DNA of 46,993 nt from Verrucomicrobiota bacterium (lineage in GTDB: Bacteria > Verrucomicrobiota > Verrucomicrobiia > Opitutales > Opitutaceae). The translations under genes were made by a program, and so were the position numbers. The stretch is taken from assembly GCA_023457035.1 (NCBI GenBank), contig JAEWNN010000068.1, positions 1 through 46,993 on the forward strand. Reading direction: 5' to 3'. The notes beneath the pieces were generated by a model that was given only the letters and a program-made list of their open reading frames with translations, searched no databases and was not told the DNA's origin. Shown here in pieces: positions 40,372-46,993 of the stretch (position 1 is its first letter; the number at the start of each line of letters is the position of its first letter).

Positions 40372-40815
40372 ATGAACAACGGCTTCTTCAATCTGGTGCT
40401 GCGCTGGGCGTTTCTGGCGATGGGCGTGGCGTTGGCGGCGAAGATCGTCCCGGGAATCTCCTGCGCGGACGGCTCGACGCTCCTCCTTGTCGTGATTCTG
40501 CTGAGCCTCTTCAACGCCTTTCTGAAGCCGTTGCTGGTGCTCTTCACGCTGCCGTTGGTCGTGCTCTCGGCGGGCTTCGGTCTCTGGCTCATCAACGCCT
40601 TCCTGCTCTGGGGCACGAGCCGCTTCGTGTCGGGCTTCCATGTCGACGGGCTCTGGGCCGCGTTGCTCGGTTCGCTGATCATCAGCCTGACCAACATGGC
40701 CTTCTCGACGCTCTTCGGCGCGAAACGTGTGCGCGTCCAGCGCGGTCCCCGCGGGCCGCAGGAGCCCCCGCGGCCGAATCCGCCGCCCGGCAAGGGCGAC
40801 GTGATCGACGTGTGA
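40372..40815 (+). CDS. Phage-holin-4-superfamily (PF04020-like) membrane protein
   Basis: A 147-residue protein with four predicted membrane segments: about residues 8-25 (VLRWAFLAMGVALAAKIV), 35-54 (STLLLVVILLSLFNAFLKPL), 58-80 (LFTLPLVVLSAGFGLWLINAFLLW) and 92-112 (DGLWAALLGSLIISLTNMAF). The VPGISCADG loop and the NAFLKPLLVLFTLPL pattern are those of the small bacterial PF04020 family, named after a phage holin but mostly chromosomal and without known function. The tail is Arg/Pro/Gly-rich and cytoplasmic. It is divergent from the glycosyltransferase (42-base gap) and precedes the spherulin-like gene by 102 bases. Confidence 0.9.
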   Translation: MNNGFFNLVLRWAFLAMGVALAAKIVPGISCADGSTLLLVVILLSLFNAFLKPLLVLFTLPLVVLSAGFGLWLINAFLLWGTSRFVSGFHVDGLWAALLGSLIISLTNMAFSTLFGAKRVRVQRGPRGPQEPPRPNPPPGKGDVIDV

Positions 40816-40917
40816 CCGTCGCGCGCCGGCGGGCGCGGTTGGGGGCATTTCATGGATTTGTTGCACGGCCGGCCTTGCGGCGGGCGCGGGCGGATGCGAG
40901 ACAACCTGCGAACAACC

Positions 40918-42111
40918 ATGACAGTGTCCTTTCTTTTGCGACGATCGTCGCTTCTCTCCGCGGCGGTGTTGGCGCTTGGGGTCACGATGGCGCGGGCGGA
41001 GCCGAGCACCTACGCCGAATGGGCGGCGACCCATTTCACCGCCGCCGAATTGGCGGTCGAGGCGATCAGCGGCGGCGCGGCCGACCCGTCGGGCTGCGGG
41101 GTGACGAATCTGCTGCGGTACGCCATGGGGCTGCCGGCGCGCGGCGTCACCACGGTGCCCGTGCGGGCGCAGTTCCGGGGCGACGGCGGTTCGACCTCCG
41201 CGGCACTGGAGTTCGAGCGCTCGGCCTCCGCGACGGACGTGCATTATGTGGTGCAGGGCAGTGCGGACCTGAGTGGGTGGCAGGATCTCTCGATCTGGAG
41301 GCCGGGGAGTCCAACAACAGTCCAGTCAGCCGACACGCTTCCGCTTGCCGGGAGCCGGTGCCGCTTTCTCCGGCTGAGAGTCGCCACCGGTGCGGCGCCG
41401 CTGCGGGTGCTGGTCCCCGCCTATTTCTATCCCTCCTACCTTCCCGAATCCAATTGGTGGATTCCGATGACGGCTGCGGCGGCGAGCGTCCCGGCCGGCA
41501 CGATCTACGCGATCGCCAACCTCAACAACGGACCCGACTCCGGCAACGATGCCGACCGGATCTCGTATCGGGAAGCGATCGACGCGTTCCGGGCGGCGGG
41601 CGGGCGGGTGCTCGGTTATGTGTCCACCGAGAGAGGCGCCAGAGACATCGAGGTCGTGACGGCGGACATCGATCTTTGGTACGCCCGCTTCGGGGTCGAT
41701 GGCATCTTCCTGGACGAGCAGGCGACCACCGCGGAGATGGTCGACTACTATGCGGCGTTGCAGGCGCACATCAAAGCCAAGGGGGGGGAGGCGTTGGTGG
41801 TCGCCAATCCGGGCACCCGGACGATCGAAGCCTACATGGACGTCAACGATGTGACGTGTGTGTTCGAGAACACCGGCCCCGAGCACTTCCCGGACTGGAC
41901 GCCCGCCGCGTGGGCGGCGAACCATCCGGCAAGCAAGTTCTACGTCCTGCCGTACTCCTGCACCGCGAGCCAGATGCGGACCTTCGTCTCGCGCGCCGCG
42001 GACAACAACGTCGGTTGGATCTACGTGACCGACGACAGCGGTGCGAATCCCTGGGATACGCTGCCGGGGTATTTCGCCGAACTCGTGACCGCGGCGCGCG
42101 CCGGAAGGTAG
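40918..42111 (+). CDS. Secreted spherulin-4 family (GH135-like) protein
   Basis: A 397-residue exported protein. A signal peptide (SLLSAAVLALGVTMARA) is followed by an N-terminal module common in secreted verrucomicrobial proteins (STYAEWAATHFTAAE, CGVTNLLRYAMGLPARG, then beta strands to about 150), and then a spherulin-4 domain (about 160-395): VLVPAYFYPSYLPESNWW, TIYAIANLNNGPDSGNDADRIS, GRVLGYVSTERGARDI, GVDGIFLDEQATT and VFENTGPEHFP. Spherulin-4 domains form GH135; fungal Sph3 of this family cleaves galactosaminogalactan with acidic residues in a DE pair. Here Asp266-Glu267 and Glu317 are in the corresponding places by pattern. A secreted alpha-linked-polysaccharide hydrolase is a good inference. 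The start at 40918 is chosen by the signal peptide. Confidence 0.9.
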   Translation: MTVSFLLRRSSLLSAAVLALGVTMARAEPSTYAEWAATHFTAAELAVEAISGGAADPSGCGVTNLLRYAMGLPARGVTTVPVRAQFRGDGGSTSAALEFERSASATDVHYVVQGSADLSGWQDLSIWRPGSPTTVQSADTLPLAGSRCRFLRLRVATGAAPLRVLVPAYFYPSYLPESNWWIPMTAAAASVPAGTIYAIANLNNGPDSGNDADRISYREAIDAFRAAGGRVLGYVSTERGARDIEVVTADIDLWYARFGVDGIFLDEQATTAEMVDYYAALQAHIKAKGGEALVVANPGTRTIEAYMDVNDVTCVFENTGPEHFPDWTPAAWAANHPASKFYVLPYSCTASQMRTFVSRAADNNVGWIYVTDDSGANPWDTLPGYFAELVTAARAGR

Positions 42112-42206
42112 GGTGGTGCGCGTTCTTGGGGACCGAGGACAGCGGTGGGCGGGCGGCGCCGGGGTGTTAGTTGCGTTGGCGACGCCGGCGCACGGCAATG
42201 CGCCTC

Positions 42207-42212
42207 GATAAT
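42207..42212 (+). promoter_or_regulatory. Possible -10 box upstream of lpdA
   Basis: GATAAT (42207-42212) is one base off the TATAAT consensus in otherwise GC-rich DNA and lies 84 bases before the lpdA start. No matching -35 hexamer is seen at 16-18 bases upstream, so the call is weak. Confidence 0.25.
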
Positions 42213-42295
42213 AGCTGCCGAGGCCTGGGGTTTCCCGGTTGACCGGGGCGGGCAACGGGGAAGCTTTGGCGTCTCCGCAACGGAGCATCACCACC

Positions 42296-43693
42296 ATGTC
42301 CGAAAACACCTCTTACGATCTCATCGTCATCGGAGGCGGGCCTGCGGGCTACGCCGGAGCCATCCGCGCCGGGCAACTCGGCAAGCGCGTCGCGTGCATC
42401 GAGATGGAGCGCGCGGGCGGCACCTGCCTCAACTGGGGCTGCATCCCGACCAAGGCCCTGCTCAAGAGCGCCGAGCTCTACAAGACCTTCCTGAAGGCCG
42501 ACGCGTTCGGCCTCTCCATACAGGGCGCCGGCTTCGATTTCGCCAAGATCGTGCAGCGCTCCCGCGGCGTGTCCGACCAGATGGCCAAGGGCATCGAGTT
42601 CCTCTTCAAGAAGAACAAGGTCGACTACATCGTGGGCAAGGCCTCCGTGCCCGCGCCCGGCATGGTCGAGATCGCGGAAGGGGCCCGGAAAGGCACGATT
42701 CTCAAGGCCGCGAAGATCCTCGTCTGCACGGGCGCGAAACCGAAGCGCATCCCCGGCCTCCCGGTCGACGGCCGGCGCGTGATGACCTCGCGCGAGGCGC
42801 TCGCCCGCACCGACCAGCCGAAGTCGGTCGTGGTGGTTGGGGCCGGCGCGATCGGCGTCGAGTTCAGCTATTTCTACAACGCCTTCGGCACGAAGGTGAC
42901 GCTCGTCGAGATGCTTCCGCAGGTCCTGCCCGTCGAGGATGAGGAGGTGGCGAAGTTGCTCGAGCGCAGCCTGACCAAGCAGGGCATCGCCATCCACACC
43001 GGCACCAAGTGCGAGGATATCCGCGTCACCGATAACTCGGTGAAGCTCAAGCTCGTGAAGGGCGACAAGACCGAGGAGATCGAAGCCGATGCGCTGCTGC
43101 AGGCCGTCGGCGTGGGCGCCTACACCGAGGGACTGTTCGGACCGCGCGTGAAGCCGGAGATGGACCGCGGGTACCTGAAAGTCGGCGACGATTATCAGAC
43201 CTCCGTCCCGGGCCTCTACGCCGCGGGCGACATCATCGGGCCGCCGTGGCTGGCGCACGTGGCGACGTTCGAGGCGATCAACGCCGTCAACGGCATCTTC
43301 GGCGCGGCCAAGCCCGAGCGCGTGAAACTGTTCCCCGGCTGCACCTATTGCCACCCGCAGGTCGCGAGCATCGGAGTGACCGAGAAGGCCGCGAAGGAGA
43401 AGAAACTCGAATACAAGGTCGGCAAGTTCCCGTTCACCGCCTCCGGCCGCGCTGTGGCGGCGGGCGACTCTGAGGGCTTCGTGAAGATCATCAGCGACGC
43501 GAAGACCGGTGAGGTCCTCGGTGCGCACGTGATCGGCGGCGAGGCGACGGAGCTCATCACCGAGTTCGGCCTGGCGATGAACGTGGAGGCGACGATCGAC
43601 GAGATCCACCACACGATCCACGCGCACCCGACGCTCAGCGAGGCCCTCGCGGAGGCCGCGGCGGCCACGCACGGTCAGGCGATCCACATCTGA
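42296..43693 (+). CDS. lpdA: Dihydrolipoyl dehydrogenase
   Basis: A 465-residue E3 flavoenzyme that reoxidises dihydrolipoamide in 2-oxo-acid dehydrogenase or glycine-cleavage complexes, passing electrons to NAD. The FAD-binding GGGPAGYAGAIRAGQLGK, redox disulfide GGTCLNWGCIPTKALL (Cys44 and Cys49), NAD-binding VVVGAGAIGVEFSYFY, a second FAD segment LYAAGDIIGPPWLAHVA, and the C-terminal HAHPTLSEALAEAA with the catalytic His-x-x-x-x-Glu are all present. The start at 42296 (MSENTSYDLIVIGGG) is the normal one; a frame reaching 42239 is less likely. No E1 or E2 genes are adjacent, so it probably serves complexes encoded elsewhere. The gap to the next gene is 178 bases. Confidence 0.96.
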   Translation: MSENTSYDLIVIGGGPAGYAGAIRAGQLGKRVACIEMERAGGTCLNWGCIPTKALLKSAELYKTFLKADAFGLSIQGAGFDFAKIVQRSRGVSDQMAKGIEFLFKKNKVDYIVGKASVPAPGMVEIAEGARKGTILKAAKILVCTGAKPKRIPGLPVDGRRVMTSREALARTDQPKSVVVVGAGAIGVEFSYFYNAFGTKVTLVEMLPQVLPVEDEEVAKLLERSLTKQGIAIHTGTKCEDIRVTDNSVKLKLVKGDKTEEIEADALLQAVGVGAYTEGLFGPRVKPEMDRGYLKVGDDYQTSVPGLYAAGDIIGPPWLAHVATFEAINAVNGIFGAAKPERVKLFPGCTYCHPQVASIGVTEKAAKEKKLEYKVGKFPFTASGRAVAAGDSEGFVKIISDAKTGEVLGAHVIGGEATELITEFGLAMNVEATIDEIHHTIHAHPTLSEALAEAAAATHGQAIHI

Positions 43694-43813
43694 GCCGGCC
43701 CGGTCGACCGTCGAGCCGGCGCGGGACAACCGCTTCCGCGTCGCCGTCGTCGTGAGACTTTCGGTGACCTCGGCCGCGCGGATCAACCGCGCGGTCGGTC
43801 GCTGGTCGGGGCT

Positions 43814-43842
43814 TGCCTCGATTGTTTTCCATCGACGAGGCA
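43814..43842. promoter_or_regulatory. Inverted repeat upstream of hybrid kinase
   Basis: TGCCTCG (43814-43820) and CGAGGCA (43836-43842) are perfect inverted repeats separated by 15 bases. They end 29 bases before the kinase start, in a position suited to an operator. The 15-base spacing is more typical of a two-site factor than of a simple hairpin. Function is inferred. Confidence 0.3.
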
Positions 43843-43871
43843 GCCGCGGCTGTCGTGAATGGTCCACACCA

Positions 43872-45854
43872 ATGGACGAGATACCCCAACAGCCGCTGCG
43901 CGTTTTTCTGACGGGCGGCACCTTGGCGGAACGCGCGGCGTTGCGCACCGCGCTCGCCGCCGCGCCGACCCACCCGGAAGTGCTTGAGCTGGATGCGGCC
44001 GGTCAGGCGCCCTCGCAGGAGGATCTCTTCAGCCGGCTGTTTCGCAGCAACCCGATCTCGACCTTCCTCCTGCGCTGGAGCGATCTGGCCATCATCGACG
44101 TCAACCCGGCATTTACCGACTTCTTGGGCTACACGGCCGAGGAGTTGCTCGGGCGGGACGTGAAGCAGCTTGATCTTCTGGTGGACCGGCAACAGGGCGT
44201 CGAGCTGTTGGCCCGACTGCGAGGCACCAACTCGCTGCGGTATGTGGAGGTCTCCTTCAAGACCAAGGGCGGCGCCCAGCGCCTCTCGACCGGCTTCTTC
44301 GAGCGGATCGCGATCGACGAGGTCGACTACCTGCTGGGCATGGTCGTGGACATCAGCGAACGCGATCGGGCGGCGAACGAGATCCGCAAACTGGCGGCCT
44401 TCCCCGAGCTCAACCCCAATCCCGTGCTCGAGTTCGACGAGCAGGGCCGGCTCACGTATTTCAATCGCGCGGCCGTCTTGCTCGCACAGTCCATCGGTGT
44501 CGACTCGGTCGAGCAGATGCTACCCAGCGACGAGCCTTCGATCGTCCGCGAGTGCCTCGCCACACAGAAGCCGCGCCTGCGACACGAGACGAAGCATCGG
44601 CTGCGCACGCTGTCCTGGTCGTTCTATCCGATCGTTTCGCATCGCATCGTCCACTGCTACGTGGGCGACATCACGGAGAAGCTCCAACTCGAGGAGCAGA
44701 TCCGGCAGTCGCAGAAGATGGAGGCGGTGGGCCAGTTGGCCGGCGGCGTGGCGCACGATTTCAACAATCTGCTCACGATTATCCAGATGCAGATCTCGAT
44801 GCTGAAGATGCGCGGCGCGATGACCCAGGAGGTGTCCGCTGGCGTCGAGGAGATCGCCCATGCAGCCGAGCGGGCCACGAATCTCACCCGGCAGTTGCTC
44901 ACCTTCAGCCGGCGCAACGTGAAGGCCGCGAAGAACCTCGATCCGGGCGACCTGGTCGGTGGCATGACCAAACTCCTGCGACGCGTGCTCGGCGAGGACA
45001 TCGTGCTCGAGAGTCGTTTCGCCCCGGAACTGCCGGCCATCTTCGCCGACCCCGGCATGATCGAGCAGGTGCTCATGAATCTGGCCGTCAATGCGCGCGA
45101 CGCGATGCCGCGGGGCGGGCGTTTGTTGATCGAGCTCGATGTCGCCCGGTTCGACGAACGGCAGGCTCGCGACCACTCCCGTGGGCGGGCCGGCGAATTC
45201 GTGTGCCTATCGGTGGCGGATACCGGCGCCGGCATCGCGCCCGAGAATCTGGCGCACATCTTCGAGCCGTTCTTCACGACCAAGGAGGTGGGCAAGGGCA
45301 CCGGGTTGGGCTTGGCGATCGTCTACGCCGTGGTGCAGCAGCACGAGGGCTGGATCGAGGTCGAGAGCGAGGTCGGCGTCGGCACACGGCTGCAGGTGTA
45401 TCTTCCCGCAGTGGTGCGGCCGAAGCCGTCGGCGGAGAGCGTGGCGGAGGGCGGCGGCGAGCCGTTGCCCGGCGGTTGCGAGACCATCCTCGTCGTCGAG
45501 GACGAGGTGGCGGTGCGCGCCGTCGCGCGCATGGCGCTGCGGCGGCTCGGCTACACCGTGCTGGAGGCCGACAACGCGCCGGCGGCGCTGCGGCTGTGGA
45601 CCGAGCTGGGCGGAAGCGTCGACCTGCTGTTCACCGACATCGTCATGCCCGGCGGGATGTCGGGCCACGAACTGGCGGCGCGTCTCCAGTTGTTGAAGCC
45701 AGAGCTGAAGGTGCTTTTCTGTAGCGGCTACACCCGCGAGGCGGAACAGTTCGAGGCGGGCGAGGGCCGCGCCCCGAATTTCCTGCCGAAACCCTACAAG
45801 GCCGGGGATCTGGCGCTGGCGGTCCGCCGCATCCTCGACGAAGCCACCGGCTGA
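43872..45854 (+). CDS. PAS-domain hybrid histidine kinase with receiver
   Basis: A 660-residue cytoplasmic sensor. Residues about 55-175 and 180-280 are PAS domains (WSDLAIIDVNPAFTDFLGYTAEELLGRD; NPNPVLEFDEQGRLTYFN). The phosphoacceptor helix has His295 in LAGGVAHDFNNLL, the HATPase carries NARDAMPRGG, DTGAGIAP and GKGTGLGLAIV, and the C-terminal receiver has Asp589 in LLFTDIVMPGG and Lys in LPKPYK. The plan is nearly that of the partial kinase at 1-1974, and neither has an output domain. The start at 43872 (MDEIPQQPLR) is taken over the open frame to 43752, whose first 40 residues are non-conserved looking. Its partner regulator is unknown. Confidence 0.93.
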   Translation: MDEIPQQPLRVFLTGGTLAERAALRTALAAAPTHPEVLELDAAGQAPSQEDLFSRLFRSNPISTFLLRWSDLAIIDVNPAFTDFLGYTAEELLGRDVKQLDLLVDRQQGVELLARLRGTNSLRYVEVSFKTKGGAQRLSTGFFERIAIDEVDYLLGMVVDISERDRAANEIRKLAAFPELNPNPVLEFDEQGRLTYFNRAAVLLAQSIGVDSVEQMLPSDEPSIVRECLATQKPRLRHETKHRLRTLSWSFYPIVSHRIVHCYVGDITEKLQLEEQIRQSQKMEAVGQLAGGVAHDFNNLLTIIQMQISMLKMRGAMTQEVSAGVEEIAHAAERATNLTRQLLTFSRRNVKAAKNLDPGDLVGGMTKLLRRVLGEDIVLESRFAPELPAIFADPGMIEQVLMNLAVNARDAMPRGGRLLIELDVARFDERQARDHSRGRAGEFVCLSVADTGAGIAPENLAHIFEPFFTTKEVGKGTGLGLAIVYAVVQQHEGWIEVESEVGVGTRLQVYLPAVVRPKPSAESVAEGGGEPLPGGCETILVVEDEVAVRAVARMALRRLGYTVLEADNAPAALRLWTELGGSVDLLFTDIVMPGGMSGHELAARLQLLKPELKVLFCSGYTREAEQFEAGEGRAPNFLPKPYKAGDLALAVRRILDEATG

Positions 45855-46052
45855 GTCCGGGGGAGCTTCGCCAGCAGCGTCGGATCGCGCCCCATCCCGC
45901 TGGAAGGACGCCGCGATCGGGCGGGAAAAGATTCGGAGAGTCCGTCGATCTTGGCCTGAACCGTGCTCAAGCAGGGCGGGAAAGTGTCGCTCGTCGTGGG
46001 CCACCCGCCCGCACGCTCACACCAGTTCAGCCGCCACCCGACCGCCACGCAC

Positions 46053-46544
46053 ATGCTTCTCGTCCATGCCGCCACCACTGCAGACCCTCGCTTGCCGGAG
46101 ATCGCAATTTACGTCGAGCGCCGGCAGCTCGCCAAGCGGCTCTGGCGGGCTCCGGCGGCCGACGGCACGGAGTTCGGCTTCGAACTTGCCGGGCCGCTGG
46201 CGCACGGCGATGTGGTCTTCGGCACCGCGACCGCTCGCTACGTGATCCGCCAGCTGCCCGAGCCGGTGCTGGAGATTCCGCTGCCGCAATCGCCCGACGC
46301 TGCGGCGGTCACCGGCTGGGCGGTGGGCAACCTGCATTTCCCGATCGAGGCACAACCGCACCGTCTGCTCGCGCCAGACGACACCGCGCTGCGCCAATCG
46401 CTCGAGCGCATGGGCATCGCCTACCGCGCGATCGCGGAGGTGTTCCGGCCGCACCGGCTCGCCGCCGGCGCCGCACCGCACGGCCACGCCGCCGGGCCGG
46501 AGGCGCATCCGTTCGTCTTCAAACCGGCGACCGCGCGCGCATGA
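46053..46544 (+). CDS. ureE: Urease accessory protein UreE
   Basis: A 163-residue UreE, the nickel metallochaperone for urease assembly. The N-terminal half is a peptide-binding beta domain (PEIAIYVERRQLAKRLW), and the C-terminal half contains the ferredoxin-like fold with AVGNLHFPIEAQPHRLLAPDD, the usual GN-x-H motif. The C-terminal His-rich tail common in many UreE proteins is reduced to a few His residues (AAPHGHAAGPEAHPF). The start at 46053 gives normal length; a frame from 45963 overlaps no motif. The stop overlaps the ureF start (ATGA at 46541). No ureABC is upstream, which is unusual. Confidence 0.88.
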   Translation: MLLVHAATTADPRLPEIAIYVERRQLAKRLWRAPAADGTEFGFELAGPLAHGDVVFGTATARYVIRQLPEPVLEIPLPQSPDAAAVTGWAVGNLHFPIEAQPHRLLAPDDTALRQSLERMGIAYRAIAEVFRPHRLAAGAAPHGHAAGPEAHPFVFKPATARA

Positions 46545-46993
46545 CCGAGCCCGCCGCCAACGTCTCCGCCGCGTGGATCGCACGGCTGCTGCAAACGACC
46601 GACTCGTTCTACCCGACCGGCACCTATGCGCACTCCTTCGGGCTCGAGGGCCTCGTGCAGTCCGGCGCCGTGCGCGATCGCGCCACGCTGCGCGAATTTC
46701 TCCTCGGGCAGGCCGTGCCCCAGCTCGGCCGCACGGAGCTGCCCATCGCCGCCCACGCCTGGGACGCCGCCGGCGCGGCGCCCGACTGGGAAACGCTGCG
46801 CGCGCTCTGCGAACTCGGTGCCGCGCTCCGCGGCACCCGCGAACTCCGTGCCGCCTCGGCCGCCATCGGCGGGCAGCGTCTGGATTTCGCGGTGACGGTA
46901 CACGGCGCCGGCGGACTCGCGGAGGAGTTCAACCGCCGCGCCGCTGCGGGCGGTTGGCCGCGTCCGTCGTGCGTGGCCGCCGCGATCGAGGGC
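46541..46993 (+). CDS. ureF: Urease accessory protein UreF (3' truncated by window)
   Basis: The first 151 codons of an open frame that runs to the end of the window. It matches UreF, which works with UreG and UreD to load nickel into urease: IARLLQTTDSFYPTGTYAHSFGLEGLVQ is the N-terminal hallmark, and ELGAALRGTRELRAAS...GQRLDF also fits. The first codon ATG at 46541 overlaps the ureE stop. The remaining urease genes are expected downstream and are not visible. Confidence 0.88.
   Translation, partial: MTEPAANVSAAWIARLLQTTDSFYPTGTYAHSFGLEGLVQSGAVRDRATLREFLLGQAVPQLGRTELPIAAHAWDAAGAAPDWETLRALCELGAALRGTRELRAASAAIGGQRLDFAVTVHGAGGLAEEFNRRAAAGGWPRPSCVAAAIEG

Noticed and set aside
43803..43816. Sigma-54-like TGG...TTGC upstream of the second hybrid kinase
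   Set aside because: The GG and GC are 9 bases apart, so it does not fit the fixed -24/-12 spacing.
45794..46078. A 94-codon minus-strand open frame before ureE
   Set aside because: It overlaps the kinase 3' end and ureE, and its translation has no recognisable structure.
1..46993. tRNA or rRNA genes, CRISPR arrays, transposases, prophage genes
   Set aside because: I looked for cloverleaf ends, repeat-spacer patterns and transposase or integrase motifs and saw none. The PF04020 protein is not evidence of a prophage.

Overview
The window is a GC-rich, densely coded chromosomal segment with no tRNA, rRNA, CRISPR array or insertion sequence that I can recognise. The best taxonomic guess is a flagellated member of the Verrucomicrobiota, close to Opitutaceae. 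This is inferred from a chlamydia/Verrucomicrobia-style thiamine motif in Dxs, spherulin-4 type and DUF families common in that phylum, a GCGGAG-rich dispersed hairpin repeat, and the general scarcity of Shine-Dalgarno sequences. No database search was possible.

Layout. 1-12.3 kb: the 3'-terminal part of a hybrid histidine kinase, then a mostly minus-strand housekeeping block (dxs-xseB, a membrane-anchored coiled-coil protein, argA, a yicC-type RNase gene, a HAD phosphatase) and a DoxX/pirin pair divergent from a LysR regulator, followed by trpB. 12.6-25.3 kb: a co-directional flagellar locus, flhF-like, a two-TM protein, fliA/whiG, motA, motB, a small CxC protein, then flgF, flgG, flgA, flgH, flgI, a minimal flgJ, flgN, flgK, flgL and a Sel1-repeat protein. 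Each half is preceded by a near-consensus sigma-54 (-24/-12) promoter 14-15 bases before the first start codon. 25.3-31.1 kb: dinB, a convergent response regulator, an Lrp-type regulator with a class I aminotransferase, and gltX behind a 660-base repeat-rich spacer. 31.4-40.3 kb (minus strand): a lipoprotein, then a translationally coupled envelope module (DUF1302 beta-barrel, DUF1329 protein, YCF48/BNR propeller, RND/MMPL exporter) and a glycosyltransferase. 40.4-47 kb: a small membrane protein, a secreted spherulin-4/GH135-like protein, lpdA, a second hybrid histidine kinase, ureE and the start of ureF.

How the parts work together. The flagellar locus supplies motor stators (MotA/B), the motility sigma factor, distal rod, P- and L-rings and hook-filament junction. 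Its first gene is FlhF-like, but the GTPase motifs are eroded (the P-loop lysine is Thr). The envelope module looks like one transport unit of outer-membrane barrel, periplasmic proteins and inner-membrane RND pump; its substrate is unknown. The most novel points are the GTPase-dead FlhF, the paired sigma-54 promoters that predict almost leaderless flagellar mRNAs, the unexplained small proteins in the flagellar operon, and FlgH without a usable lipobox.
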